Origin: Burkholderia catarinensis
GTDB taxonomy: Bacteria; Pseudomonadota; Gammaproteobacteria; Burkholderiales; Burkholderiaceae
DNA: 64,000 bases
Assembly (NCBI RefSeq): GCF_001883705.2
Contig: NZ_MDEQ02000019.1
Location: 1 to 64,000 of the forward strand
Direction: 5' to 3'
Shown piece by piece: positions 43,174 through 52,701 of this stretch; within the stretch, counting starts at the first letter, position 1; every line of letters starts with the position of its first letter. The notes under the pieces were generated by a model that saw only the letters and a list, made by a program, of their open reading frames with translations, was not told the origin of the DNA and did no database searches. Position numbers and translations under genes: made by a program.

Positions 43174-43895
43174 ACTGAATATAATTTTGCCCAACCTGAC
43201 GTTGAGGGTGGCCTGACCGGCCGGCCCCGACCGAGTCGGGTAAGGCGCAAGCGCAAACCATTATTTTACTTGCGCCGGGGGTCCGCTGCTCGCCCTTAAT
43301 CAAAGAGATGCAGCAAGTTGCACGCACGGCGCCGCCCGTCGGCAAGGATCGCGCCCACAGGCGGATTCGGTCGGCAAGGCGCCGCGGTAACGGAAAGTTG
43401 GTTGAAAAGAATTTGATCGGCAGCCCGACGGCGCGAAGTGCGTCCGCAGGCTGCCGGTTGCGAAAATTACGGCGTTGCGCCTGATTTGGCCCCGCGAAGC
43501 GTGCGGGGCTTGGCGACGTCAAACCAGGGAAGTACACCCCAAGCGGGAAAGTCGGGCTGGATTCGATACTCCCCGCTGCGGCCCAAGCCGCAGCATCTGC
43601 CGCCCGTCGGCGCGCGCGACGTATTGTGCGCGCCCGTGGCAATGCCCGGACTCAGGCTTAGCGCGCTTTTGCAGCGTGCGGTGTGTGAACGCCGTGCTTT
43701 GAAACCGTATTCGCAGGTGCCCTACGGCCGCCGGCCCCGTCTTTCGGGCCCAAGCGCCTCTTCAGGCAATTCTCCCCGCCATCGTTCCCGCTCCAGCGTG
43801 CTTGTGACAACACAACAAGGTGCGGCCTGCCGTCGTTCCCGCCCTCGCGACTGACAACCGCGAGGCGCCGGCAGCGGAGCCGCCTGGAGCCGTTT
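43174..43895. other. Long rluC-rne intergenic region (rne leader)
   Basis: About 720 bases with no convincing gene. It probably contains the rluC promoter near its left end and the long 5' leader of rne, which in enterobacteria is a target for RNase E autoregulation. A clear hairpin GCCCCGC-GAAGCGT-GCGGGGC is at 43489-43509. No known riboswitch or small RNA was recognised. Confidence 0.55.
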
Positions 43896-46800
43896 ATGAA
43901 ACGCATGCTGTTCAATGCGACGCAGCAGGAGGAGCTGCGCGTCGCCATCGTCGACGGGCAGAAGCTCATCGACATCGACATCGAGACAGCCGGGCGCGAA
44001 CAGCGCAAAGGCAATATCTACAAAGGTGTCGTCACCCGCATCGAGCCGTCGCTCGAAGCGTGCTTCGTCAACTACGGCGAAGACCGCCACGGCTTCCTGC
44101 CGTTCAAGGAAGTCGCCCGCCAGTACTTCAAGGAAGGCATCGACATGCGCTCCGCGCGCATCCAGGATGCCCTGCGCGAAGGCCAGGAGCTGATCGTCCA
44201 GGTCGAGAAGGAAGAACGTGGCAACAAGGGCGCCGCCCTCACCACCTTCATCTCGCTCGCCGGCCGCTACCTGGTGCTGATGCCGAACAATCCGCGCGGC
44301 GGCGGTGTGTCGCGCCGGATCGAGGGCGACGAGCGCCAGGAACTGCGCGAGACGATGGCGCAACTGCAGATTCCGGACGGCATGAGCATGATCGCCCGTA
44401 CCGCGGGCATCGGCCGCAACGCCGAGGAACTGCAGTGGGACCTGAACTACCTGCTGCAACTGTGGCGCGCGATCGAAGCGGCGTCGCAAAGCGGCAACAC
44501 CGGCCAGCCGATGCTGATCTACCTGGAATCGAGCCTCGTGATCCGCGCGATCCGGGACTATTTCCAGCCCGATATCGGCGAAATCCTGATCGACACGACC
44601 GAGATCCACGATCAGGCCCGTGCGTTCATGGACATCGTGATGCCGGACAACGTGTCGAAGGTGAAGCGCTACCACGACGACGTGCCGCTGTTCTCCCGCT
44701 TCCAGATCGAACACCAGATCGAGACCGCGTACTCGCGCACGGTGCCGCTGCCGTCCGGCGGCGCGATCGTGATCGACCACACGGAAGCACTCGTCGCGAT
44801 CGACGTGAACTCGGCGCGCGCGACCAAGGGCGCGGACATCGAGGAAACGGCAACCCGCACGAACCTCGAAGCGGCCGATGAAGTCGCCCGCCAGCTTCGC
44901 CTGCGCGACCTCGGCGGCCTGATCGTGATCGATTTCATCGACATGGAATCGGCAAAGAGCCAGCGCGAAGTCGAGCAGCGCCTGAAAGACGCGCTCAAGC
45001 ATGACCGCGCACGCGTGCAGATGGGCAAGATCTCCCGTTTCGGCCTGATGGAACTGTCGCGCCAGCGTCTGCGTCCGGCCCTGTCGGAAGGCAGCCACGT
45101 GACCTGCCCGCGTTGTAACGGCACCGGCCACATCCGCGATACCGAATCGTCCGCGCTGCAGGTCCTGCGGATCATTCAGGAAGAAGCGATGAAGGAAAAC
45201 ACCGCGGCGATCCACTGCCAGGTGCCGGTCGAGGTGACCGCCTTCCTGCTCAACGAAAAGCGTCAGGAAATCAACAAGATCGAGTCGCGCTTCAAGGTCG
45301 GCATCGTGCTGATCCCGAACAAGCACCTCGATACGCCGCACTACAAGCTCGAGCGCTTGCGCCACGACGACGCACGCCTCGACGATCCGCGCGCGTCCTG
45401 GAAGATGGCCGAGGAAGCCGCCCGCGAACTCGAGTCGGAAACCGGCTACAGCAAGCGCACGGCGGAAGTGAAGCCGAAGCAGGAAGCCGCGGTCAAGGGC
45501 ATCACGCCCGAGCATCCGGCCCCGAGCCCGGCGCCGCAGCGCCCGGCCGAGCCCGTTGCCGCGCCCGCGCCTGTCGCCGCGGCAAGCGGCGGCTTCATCG
45601 GCTGGCTGAAGGGCCTGTTCGGCGTGTCGCCGGCTCCGGCACCCGCACCGGTTGCTCCGGCACCGGCGAAGGAGCAGGCAGCCCGTCCGGCTCGCGAGCG
45701 TACCGAGAAGACCGAGCAGCGCGGCGGCGATCGCAACCGCAACCGTCGTGGCGGCACCCAGCAGGCGCAAGGCGGCCGCGACCAGGCCGCGGCAGGCCGT
45801 GGCCAGCCGCAACGCCAGGAACGGGAAGGCAAGGAAGCGCGCGAACCGCGCGAAGGCCGTGAACCGCGTGAAGGCCGCGAGAATCGCGAAGGCCGTGAGG
45901 GTCGCGAAGGTCGTGAGGGTCGTGAGACTCGCGAAGGCCGTGAGGGCCGCGAAGGTCGCGAGGGCCGTGGCCCGCGCGAAGGCCGCGAACCGCGCGAGCC
46001 GCGTGAAAGCCGTGAGCCGCGCGAACCGCGCGAGCGTGCCGAGCAGCCGGAAGCCGTCGATGCAGCCGGCCGTGGCGAGCGCCAGGAACGCGGCGAGCGT
46101 CGTGAGCGCGGCGAACGCCGCAAGCCGACCCAGCATGCGGCCACGCTCGAGACCGTCACCCGTGGCGAGAACCATCCGGAACCGGAAACCGACAATACCG
46201 TCGCAGAAGCGCTGCCCGGTGCCGACCTGACAGCCGATGCGGAAGCCAGCGCGCGTGACGGCGAGGAACGTCGCCGTCGCCGTCGCGGCCGCCGCGGCGG
46301 TCGTCGCGAGCGCGAGGAAGACGGCGCAGCCGTCGACCAGGCCGAGCAAGGCACGGATGGCGAAGCCGCAGTGCAAACCGTGACGCCGGAAGCACCGGCT
46401 GCTGTCGAACCGGCCCACACGGCCGCGCCGGCAGTCGTCGTGGCCGTAGCCGCGGCAGGCGCTGTCGTCGCCGAAGCAGCGGTCGAGCACCATGCCGAAC
46501 CGGTCGCACCGGTCGCTGTCGAGCCGCAACCGGCACCGGCACACGTCGAAGCGGCTCCGGCCGCTCCGGTCGAGCCGGCCGTTGCCGCCCACGCAGCAGA
46601 ACCGGCACCGGCTGTCTACACGGAAGCCGTTCCGGCTCCGGTCGCGGTTTCGCCAATCGACGCGTTCGAAGTGCCGGAAGTACCGGCCGCTGTCGAGGCG
46701 CCGCAGTCCGCGCCCTTCGAGCAAGCTGCCCCGGCCGTGACGACCGAAGCCGCCCCGGTGGCTGTCGAGCCGGCGCGTGTCGAAGCTGCGCCGGTCGAGG

Positions 46801-47036
46801 CAGCCGCAGCACCGGCACCGGCTCCCGCGCAACCGGCAGCCGCGCCCGCTTCGGCGAGCCTGGATGTCGCGCTGGAGCAGGCCGGTCTCGTCTGGGTGAA
46901 CACGGACGCCGGCAAGTTCGCCGCTGCGCAGGAAGCTGCGTCGCAGCTCCCGCGTGCGGCCCGCGTGCCGCGCGAACGCAAGACGTTGCCGCCGGCCGAT
47001 ACGGCCCCGATGCAGCAGGTCGAGACGCATCATTAA
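43896..47036 (+). CDS. rne: Ribonuclease E
   Basis: RNase E is the main mRNA-decay endonuclease and degradosome scaffold. The 1046-residue protein has an S1 domain (about 38-120), the RNase E/G catalytic core with the metal-binding Asp in VAIDVNSARATKG, and the Zn-link CPRCNGTGH. The C-terminal half (about 530-1046) is disordered: an Arg/Glu/Gly stretch of REGREG-like units (about 650-720) suited to RNA binding, then an Ala/Pro/Val-rich tail with small conserved islands (IGWLKGLFG; LVWVNTDA near the end). A strong terminator follows. Confidence 0.97.
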   Translation: MKRMLFNATQQEELRVAIVDGQKLIDIDIETAGREQRKGNIYKGVVTRIEPSLEACFVNYGEDRHGFLPFKEVARQYFKEGIDMRSARIQDALREGQELIVQVEKEERGNKGAALTTFISLAGRYLVLMPNNPRGGGVSRRIEGDERQELRETMAQLQIPDGMSMIARTAGIGRNAEELQWDLNYLLQLWRAIEAASQSGNTGQPMLIYLESSLVIRAIRDYFQPDIGEILIDTTEIHDQARAFMDIVMPDNVSKVKRYHDDVPLFSRFQIEHQIETAYSRTVPLPSGGAIVIDHTEALVAIDVNSARATKGADIEETATRTNLEAADEVARQLRLRDLGGLIVIDFIDMESAKSQREVEQRLKDALKHDRARVQMGKISRFGLMELSRQRLRPALSEGSHVTCPRCNGTGHIRDTESSALQVLRIIQEEAMKENTAAIHCQVPVEVTAFLLNEKRQEINKIESRFKVGIVLIPNKHLDTPHYKLERLRHDDARLDDPRASWKMAEEAARELESETGYSKRTAEVKPKQEAAVKGITPEHPAPSPAPQRPAEPVAAPAPVAAASGGFIGWLKGLFGVSPAPAPAPVAPAPAKEQAARPARERTEKTEQRGGDRNRNRRGGTQQAQGGRDQAAAGRGQPQRQEREGKEAREPREGREPREGRENREGREGREGREGRETREGREGREGREGRGPREGREPREPRESREPREPRERAEQPEAVDAAGRGERQERGERRERGERRKPTQHAATLETVTRGENHPEPETDNTVAEALPGADLTADAEASARDGEERRRRRRGRRGGRREREEDGAAVDQAEQGTDGEAAVQTVTPEAPAAVEPAHTAAPAVVVAVAAAGAVVAEAAVEHHAEPVAPVAVEPQPAPAHVEAAPAAPVEPAVAAHAAEPAPAVYTEAVPAPVAVSPIDAFEVPEVPAAVEAPQSAPFEQAAPAVTTEAAPVAVEPARVEAAPVEAAAAPAPAPAQPAAAPASASLDVALEQAGLVWVNTDAGKFAAAQEAASQLPRAARVPRERKTLPPADTAPMQQVETHH
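45840..46060 (+). repeat. Imprecise tandem repeat coding REGR units in rne
   Basis: Degenerate repeats of 9-12 bases (CGCGAAGGCCGT-like) encode Arg-Glu-Gly-Arg/Glu-Pro-Arg units in the disordered region of RNase E. Such repeats are prone to length change between strains. Confidence 0.8.
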
Positions 47037-47057
47037 TCGGCGCATCGCCCGACCAGG

Positions 47058-47082
47058 AAAAGCCCGCCTCGGCGGGCTTTTT
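47058..47082 (+). terminator. Intrinsic terminator of rne
   Basis: A perfect stem AAAAGCCCGCC/GGCGGGCTTTT with a 2-base loop and a T-run, 21 bases past the rne stop. Confidence 0.93.
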
Positions 47083-47166
47083 CACGTCCGCGCTGCGGGT
47101 TTCCGCCCACCGGACCGACCGGCCGCTTGCGGCTAAAATAGAGGTCTGGTCCGCACTTCTTTCAAC

Positions 47167-48279
47167 ATGTCCCGACGCATCATTCCTCTCGCCGACGTCA
47201 GCGGGATGCCGGACGTCTCCGGCGTCGCGCATGCCCCCGACGGCACGCTGGCCGACTCGTTCGCCAGGCCGCTGCGCGATCTGCGCATTTCGGTGACGGA
47301 TCGCTGCAACTTCCGCTGCGTGTACTGCATGCCGCGCGCGGTGTTCGACAAGGACTACCCGTTCCTGCCGCACAGCGCGCTGCTCACGCACGAGGAAATC
47401 GAACGCGTGGCGCGACTCTTTGTCGCACACGGCGTCGAGAAGATCCGCATCACGGGCGGCGAGCCGCTGCTGCGCAAGAATCTCGAATTCCTGATCGAGC
47501 GCCTCGCACGCCTGACAACGCATGACGGCCGCCCGCTCGACCTGACGCTGACGACCAACGGTTCGCTGCTCGCGCGCAAGGCGCGCGCGCTGAAGGACGC
47601 CGGGCTCACGCGCGTGACGGTCAGCCTCGACGCGCTCGACGATACGCTGTTCAAGCGCATGAACGATGCCGAGTTCGCGAGCGCCGACGTGCTCGACGGC
47701 ATCTTCGCCGCCCAGGCCGCGGGCCTCGCGCCGGTCAAGGTCAACATGGTCGTGAAACGCGGCACCAACGACAGCGAGATCCTGCCGATGGCCGAGCGTT
47801 TCCGCGGCACCGGCGTGATCCTGCGCTTCATCGAATACATGGATGTCGGCACGTCGAACGGCTGGAACATGACCGAGGTGCTGCCGTCGGCGGACGTCGT
47901 CGCACGAATCGCCGAACACTTCCCGCTCGCGCCGCTCGATCCGCACACGGCGGCCGAAACCGCGCAGCGCTGGAGCTATGCGGACGGCAGCGGCGAGATC
48001 GGCGTGATCTCGAGCGTCACGCAGGCCTTTTGCGGCGACTGCACGCGCGCACGGCTGTCGACCGAAGGCAAGCTGTACCTGTGCCTGTTCGCGTCGACGG
48101 GCCACGACCTGCGCGCGCTCGTGCGCGGCGGCGCGAGCGACGCCGAGATCGCAACGGCGATCGCCCGCATCTGGCAGGCCCGCACCGACCGCTATTCGCA
48201 ACTGCGCGGCAGCGCGTCGGCCGACGCCGCGCCCGACGGCACCGGCAAGCGCGTCGAAATGTCGTATATCGGCGGCTGA
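47167..48279 (+). CDS. moaA: GTP 3',8-cyclase MoaA
   Basis: MoaA is the radical-SAM enzyme that starts molybdenum cofactor synthesis from GTP. The 370-residue product has the N-terminal cluster Cys47-x3-Cys51-x2-Cys54 (DRCNFRCVYCMP), the GGEPLLRKN SAM motif and the C-terminal second cluster (FCGDCTRARL then YLCLF). It is about 40 residues longer than E. coli MoaA, mainly in an N-terminal extension. mobA and moeA follow, forming a cofactor operon. Confidence 0.97.
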   Translation: MSRRIIPLADVSGMPDVSGVAHAPDGTLADSFARPLRDLRISVTDRCNFRCVYCMPRAVFDKDYPFLPHSALLTHEEIERVARLFVAHGVEKIRITGGEPLLRKNLEFLIERLARLTTHDGRPLDLTLTTNGSLLARKARALKDAGLTRVTVSLDALDDTLFKRMNDAEFASADVLDGIFAAQAAGLAPVKVNMVVKRGTNDSEILPMAERFRGTGVILRFIEYMDVGTSNGWNMTEVLPSADVVARIAEHFPLAPLDPHTAAETAQRWSYADGSGEIGVISSVTQAFCGDCTRARLSTEGKLYLCLFASTGHDLRALVRGGASDAEIATAIARIWQARTDRYSQLRGSASADAAPDGTGKRVEMSYIGG

Positions 48280-48307
48280 CGCACGCCCCCCTTTCCGCCT
48301 TCGCACG

Positions 48308-48925
48308 ATGCCCGCTTCCGCCCCCCCTTCGATCGCCGGCCTGCTGCTCGCAGGCGGGCGCGCCACGCGCATGGACGGCGTCGACAAGGGCCTGCAATTG
48401 CTCGACGGCACGCCGCTCGCGCTGCACGTGCTGCGCCGGCTCTCGCCGCAGGTCGGCGAGACGCTGATCAGCGCGAATCGCCATGCCGATCGCTATGCCG
48501 AACTCGGTGCGCCGTTCGATGCGCGCATCGTCGCGGACGAAACGCCCGACTTCCCCGGCCCGCTCGCGGGCCTGCTCGCCGGCATGCGGGCGGCGCGCGC
48601 GCCGCTCGTCGCGTGCTCGCCGTGCGATACGCCCTACCTGCCCGCCGACCTCGTCGCGCGGCTGCATGCGGCGCTCGACGCACGGCAGGCCGACATCGCG
48701 ATGGCGGTGACCGTCGACGCGCAGCAGGTGCGCTCGCCGCAGCCGACGTTCGCGCTGCTGCGCACCGCGCTGGTCGACGATCTCGCCGCCCGGCTCGCGG
48801 CCGGCGATCGCAAGGTGCGTGCGTGGTACGCACGCCACAAGACGGTCGAAGTCGAGTTTTGCGACGAGCGTGCGTTTTACAATGCCAACTCCTGGCAGGA
48901 ACTCGCCGCGCTGGCCCGCCGCTGA
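48308..48925 (+). CDS. mobA: Molybdenum cofactor guanylyltransferase
   Basis: MobA attaches GMP to molybdopterin to form the bis-MGD cofactor. The 205-residue nucleotidyltransferase has GLLLAGGRATRMDGVDKGL and the metal-binding CSPCDTPYLP. It begins 28 bases after moaA and precedes moeA. Confidence 0.95.
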   Translation: MPASAPPSIAGLLLAGGRATRMDGVDKGLQLLDGTPLALHVLRRLSPQVGETLISANRHADRYAELGAPFDARIVADETPDFPGPLAGLLAGMRAARAPLVACSPCDTPYLPADLVARLHAALDARQADIAMAVTVDAQQVRSPQPTFALLRTALVDDLAARLAAGDRKVRAWYARHKTVEVEFCDERAFYNANSWQELAALARR

Positions 48926-49037
48926 CGGCGCCCGTGCCGTTCCCGCCCGGCGCCCGCCGCACGCGAAACCCGCGCCCAGGCACCCTCCTCGCGCCACCGG
49001 CCACGAACCCGATACGCCTTGCGGCGCAGTCCGACTG

Positions 49038-50336
49038 ATGATCACGCAATCCTCGCCCGCCTCCCGAACCGCGCCCGATGCCGATGCCCCGCTGTCGCTC
49101 GCCGACGCGCAGGCGCTCGCGTGCCGCTTCGCGGTGCCCGTCGATGCGTGCGACACGGTGACGCTGCGCGATGCGCTCGACCGCGTGCTCGCGACCGATG
49201 TGAACGCGCCGTTCGACATTCCCGCGTACGACAACTCGGCGATGGACGGCTATGCGTTCGACGGCGGCGCCGGCGCGCCTGCGTCGCCGCAAGGAGACGT
49301 CGCGATGACGGTCGCCGGCACCGCGTTGGCCGGCCATCCGTTCGACGGCGCCGTGGCGGCCGGTTCCTGCGTGCGCATCATGACGGGCGCGCCGATGCCG
49401 GCCGGATGCGACACGGTGATTCCGCAGGAACGCGTGCGCGTCGACGGCGATACGGTCCGCTTCGCCGCGCACGACGTCGCGCGCGGCGCGAACTGCCGCA
49501 AGGCCGGCGAGGATCTCGCGCGCGGCGCCTGCGCGCTCGCCGCGGGCCGCATCCTGCGGCCGTCCGATCTCGGCCTGCTCGCATCGTTCGGCGTCACCGA
49601 CGTCACGGTGCGCCGACGCGTGCGCGTCGCCGTGTTCTCGACCGGCGACGAACTGCGCGAGCCCGGCGAACCGCTCGGCCGCGGCACGCTGTACGACAGC
49701 AATCGCGGGATGCTGATCGCGATGCTCGAACGGCTGCACGTCGACGCGGTCGATCTCGGGATCGTCCGCGACGACCCGGCCGCGCTCGAAGCCGCATTGC
49801 GCGACGCCGTCGCCGCGCAGGCCGACGCGGTGATCACGTCGGGCGGCGTATCGGTCGGCGAAGCCGACTTCACGCGCGACGTGATGGCACGGCTCGGCGA
49901 CGTGACGTTCGCGAGCCTCGCGCTGCGGCCCGGCCGGCCGCTCGCGTGCGGCACGCTCGCGCGCGCGGCCGACGGGGCCGGTCACGCGCTGTTCTTCGGG
50001 CTGCCCGGCAATCCGGTCGCGTCCGCCGTGACGTTCTACGCGATCGTGCGCCCCGCGCTGCTGACGCTGGCCGGCGCGCAGACGCCGCCGCCGGCAATGT
50101 ACACGGCGCTCAGCACGCAGGCGTTGAGGAAGCGCCCCGGCCGCACCGAGTACCTGCGCGGCATCGCGACGCGCGCCGCCGACGGCCACTGGCATGTCAC
50201 GCCGGCCGGTTCGCAGGGTTCCGCATCGCTGAACGGCCTTGCTGCCGCCAACTGTTTCATCGTCCTGGGCCACGATTCCGCGGCAGTCGACGCGGGCACC
50301 CTGGTCGACATCCTGCCGCTCGACGGCCTGATCTGA
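49038..50336 (+). CDS. moeA: Molybdopterin molybdenumtransferase MoeA
   Basis: MoeA inserts molybdate into adenylylated molybdopterin. The 432-residue product has IPAYDNSAMDGYAF, the GDELREPG segment, SGGVSVGEADF and FGLPGNPVAS. The ATG at 49038 is used; the open frame upstream overlaps mobA in another frame. It is the last Mo-cofactor gene here. Confidence 0.96.
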   Translation: MITQSSPASRTAPDADAPLSLADAQALACRFAVPVDACDTVTLRDALDRVLATDVNAPFDIPAYDNSAMDGYAFDGGAGAPASPQGDVAMTVAGTALAGHPFDGAVAAGSCVRIMTGAPMPAGCDTVIPQERVRVDGDTVRFAAHDVARGANCRKAGEDLARGACALAAGRILRPSDLGLLASFGVTDVTVRRRVRVAVFSTGDELREPGEPLGRGTLYDSNRGMLIAMLERLHVDAVDLGIVRDDPAALEAALRDAVAAQADAVITSGGVSVGEADFTRDVMARLGDVTFASLALRPGRPLACGTLARAADGAGHALFFGLPGNPVASAVTFYAIVRPALLTLAGAQTPPPAMYTALSTQALRKRPGRTEYLRGIATRAADGHWHVTPAGSQGSASLNGLAAANCFIVLGHDSAAVDAGTLVDILPLDGLI

Positions 50337-50373
50337 ATTCCACTATCGGTATATCTACGGGGGCAATCCGCAC

Positions 50374-50649
50374 ATGAAGAAACAAATTTCGTCGATCGCC
50401 GCGGGGCAAACCGCAAAGGCGCTGATCCTCGTCTACCTGACGTTCAGCGTGCCGATCGTGCTGCTCGGCATTCTCGTCGCGTATATCCGCTACGGCATGG
50501 TCGAACTGAGCACGATCCTGAGCGCGCTGCTGCTGAATGCAATCCTCGGCTTCGTGCTGCTGTGGATCGCGTGCCACGCGTACAACTGGGTCGCATCGCG
50601 CTTCGGCGGCATCGAGATCGTGCTGTCCGATCCGCCGGAGGAAGCGTGA
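50374..50649 (+). CDS. Small membrane protein of unknown function
   Basis: A 91-residue protein with two membrane segments (about 16-40 and 44-66), a short basic N-terminus (MKKQ) and an acidic end (SDPPEEA). No family is recognised with confidence. Its stop overlaps the GTG of the next gene (GTGA), so the two are coupled. Confidence 0.8.
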   Translation: MKKQISSIAAGQTAKALILVYLTFSVPIVLLGILVAYIRYGMVELSTILSALLLNAILGFVLLWIACHAYNWVASRFGGIEIVLSDPPEEA

Positions 50650-51131
50650 GCGGCAAGCCGCTGATCCGCGCGGCCGAAGCACGCGACGTCGGCGCGATCC
50701 TCGCGCTGATGCGCGAGCTCGCCGAGTTCGAGAAGCTCACGCACCTGTTCGTCGCGACCGAAGCGGATCTCGCCGACGCGCTGTTCGGTGAGCGGCCTGC
50801 CGCCGAAGCGCGGGTGGCCGAACACGACGGTGCGATCGTCGCGTATGCGCTGTTCTTCCACAACTATTCGACCTTCCTCGGCCGTCGCGGCCTCTATCTC
50901 GAGGATCTGTACGTGCAGCCGTCGCAGCGCGGCACCGGCCTCGGCACCGCGATGCTGCGTCACCTCGCGGCACTGGCCGTCGAGCGCCGCTGCGGGCGCT
51001 TCGAATGGTCGGTCCTCGACTGGAACCAGCCCGCGATCGATTTCTACGAAAAGATGGGCGCCACCGTGTTGCCCGACTGGCGCATCGTCCGCATGACGGG
51101 CGACGCGCTGGACACGCTCGCCGGACATTGA
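50646..51131 (+). CDS. GNAT family N-acetyltransferase (diamine-type)
   Basis: A 161-residue acetyltransferase similar to spermidine/spermine or thialysine acetyltransferases: IRAAEARDVGAILALMRELAEFEKL at the start, LEDLYVQPSQRGTGLGTAML as the acetyl-CoA site, and WSVLDWNQPAIDFYEKMGA. The start is GTG at 50646, overlapping the preceding stop. Substrate is inferred only from family. A strong terminator follows. Confidence 0.9.
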   Translation: MSGKPLIRAAEARDVGAILALMRELAEFEKLTHLFVATEADLADALFGERPAAEARVAEHDGAIVAYALFFHNYSTFLGRRGLYLEDLYVQPSQRGTGLGTAMLRHLAALAVERRCGRFEWSVLDWNQPAIDFYEKMGATVLPDWRIVRMTGDALDTLAGH

Positions 51132-51166
51132 GCGCGGGCCGGTCGCGCCGGCCGCCGCTTCAAAAG

Positions 51167-51194
51167 AAAACGGGCGCCGCGGCGCCCGTTTTTT
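51167..51194. terminator. Terminator between the GNAT gene and rmuC
   Basis: An 8-bp GC stem CGGGCGCC/GGCGCCCG with a 2-base loop, AAAA before and six T after, between convergent genes. It can act on both strands. Confidence 0.92.
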
Positions 51195-51222
51195 CCTTTC
51201 CAACCGGTGTCGGCCGCGCGCG

Positions 51223-52701
51223 TCACGCGTCGTCCGCATCGGCGCCGTCGGAGCCTTCCGCACCGAGCAGCCCAGCCGCCGTGTCGCCCGGCAGCGCCTC
51301 GACCTGTTTCAGCTTGCGGTTCATCACACGCGTGCGCTGCTCGGCAGCCTCGATCGAACGCGTGACCGTTTCGAGTTGCGACTTCGTGCGCGCGAGCACG
51401 TCGCCGAACTTGCCGAACTCCGTCTTTACCGCGCCGAGCACCTGCCATACCTCGCTCGACCGCTGCTCGATCGCGAGCGTCCGGAACCCCATCTGCAAGC
51501 TGTTCAGCAACGCGGTGAGCGTCGTCGGCCCGGCGATCGTCACGCGATAGTCGCGCTGCAGCAGGTCGGTCAGCCCGGGACGGCGCAGGATTTCCGCATA
51601 GAGCCCCTCGGTCGGCAGGAACAGCAGCGCGAAATCGGTCGTGTGCGGCGGCGCGACGTACTTCTCGGAGATCGTGCGTGCCTCCAGCCGCACGCGCGCT
51701 TCGAGCGCACGCGCCGCTTCCTCGACCGCCGCCGCATCGGCGCGCTCCTGCGCATCGATCAGCCGCTCGTAGTCTTCGCGCGGGAATTTCGCGTCGATCG
51801 GCAGCCACACGGGCGGCGCGTCGCGCGTGCCGGCTTCGCGACCCGGCAGCCGGATCGCGAATTCGACGCGCTCGGTGCTCCTCGGCACCGTCGCGACATT
51901 CTTCGCGTACTGTTCGGGCGTCAGCATCTGTTCGAGCAGCGCCTCGAGCTGCACCTCGCCCCAGGTGCCGCGCGTCTTCACGTTGGTCAGCACCTTCTTC
52001 AGGTCGCCGACGCCCGCCGCGAGCGTCTGCATCTCGCCGAGCCCGCGATGGACCTGTTCGAGCCGGTCCGATACGAGCTTGAACGATTCGCCGAGCCGAT
52101 GCTCGAGCGTCGCGTGCAGCTTCTCGTCGACGGTGCGACGCATCTCCTCGAGCTTCGCCGCGTTGTTGGTCTCGATTTCCTTCAGCCGCTGTTCGAGCGT
52201 CGCGCGCACTTCGCCGATCCGGCGGTCGTTCGCCTCGGTCAGTTGCGTGAGCTGCCGGTTCAACGTGTCGCCGAACAGCCTGAGCGCGCCCGTCTGCTCC
52301 TCGCGCGCCTGCTGCGCCTGGCGCTGCACGCTCTCGCGCATCGCGTCGAACTGTTGCGCATTGCCGGCGACGAGCTTGCCGAGCTGCTGCGCGAAGCCCT
52401 CGATCTGGTTGTTCTGCACGGTCGCCACGCTCGTCAGCTGCGCGGCGAGCGTCTGCTGAAGCTGCGCGAAGCTGCCGGCCAGCTCGGTGCGCGAACCGCG
52501 CGCGCTCTCGACGATCTCGCCCCGCAATTCGCGTTCGAGCCGCTCGACCGCGCGCGCCTGCGCATGCGCGGCGTCCTCGATCCGGTCGCCGAGTACCGCC
52601 GCATCGTCGCGGCCGCCGCCGCCGCGCACGATCGCGACGATCGCCACCGCGAGCGCGACAGCCAGCACGATGATCGCCGCAAGCAACAACGTCGTCGTCA
52701 T
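51223..52701 (-). CDS. rmuC: DNA recombination protein RmuC
   Basis: RmuC limits inversions and rearrangements between short inverted repeats, mechanism unclear. The 492-residue protein has an N-terminal membrane segment (about 4-25), a long coiled coil (about 40-220) and the nuclease-fold RmuC domain (about 225-430, with GTWGEVQLEALLEQML and LPIDAKFPREDYERL). The ATG at 52701 overlaps the upstream dehydrogenase stop (ATGA); the longer open frame is a shadow of that gene. Confidence 0.95.
   Translation of the reverse strand: MTTTLLLAAIIVLAVALAVAIVAIVRGGGGRDDAAVLGDRIEDAAHAQARAVERLERELRGEIVESARGSRTELAGSFAQLQQTLAAQLTSVATVQNNQIEGFAQQLGKLVAGNAQQFDAMRESVQRQAQQAREEQTGALRLFGDTLNRQLTQLTEANDRRIGEVRATLEQRLKEIETNNAAKLEEMRRTVDEKLHATLEHRLGESFKLVSDRLEQVHRGLGEMQTLAAGVGDLKKVLTNVKTRGTWGEVQLEALLEQMLTPEQYAKNVATVPRSTERVEFAIRLPGREAGTRDAPPVWLPIDAKFPREDYERLIDAQERADAAAVEEAARALEARVRLEARTISEKYVAPPHTTDFALLFLPTEGLYAEILRRPGLTDLLQRDYRVTIAGPTTLTALLNSLQMGFRTLAIEQRSSEVWQVLGAVKTEFGKFGDVLARTKSQLETVTRSIEAAEQRTRVMNRKLKQVEALPGDTAAGLLGAEGSDGADADDA

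Noticed and set aside
43438..43854. Possible small gene in the rne leader
   Set aside because: No ribosome-binding site, atypical composition and no recognisable family; better explained as leader RNA.
43722..47045. 1107-codon open frame opposite rne
   Set aside because: It is the antisense of a verified RNase E gene, has low-complexity content mirroring the repeats, and no family resemblance.
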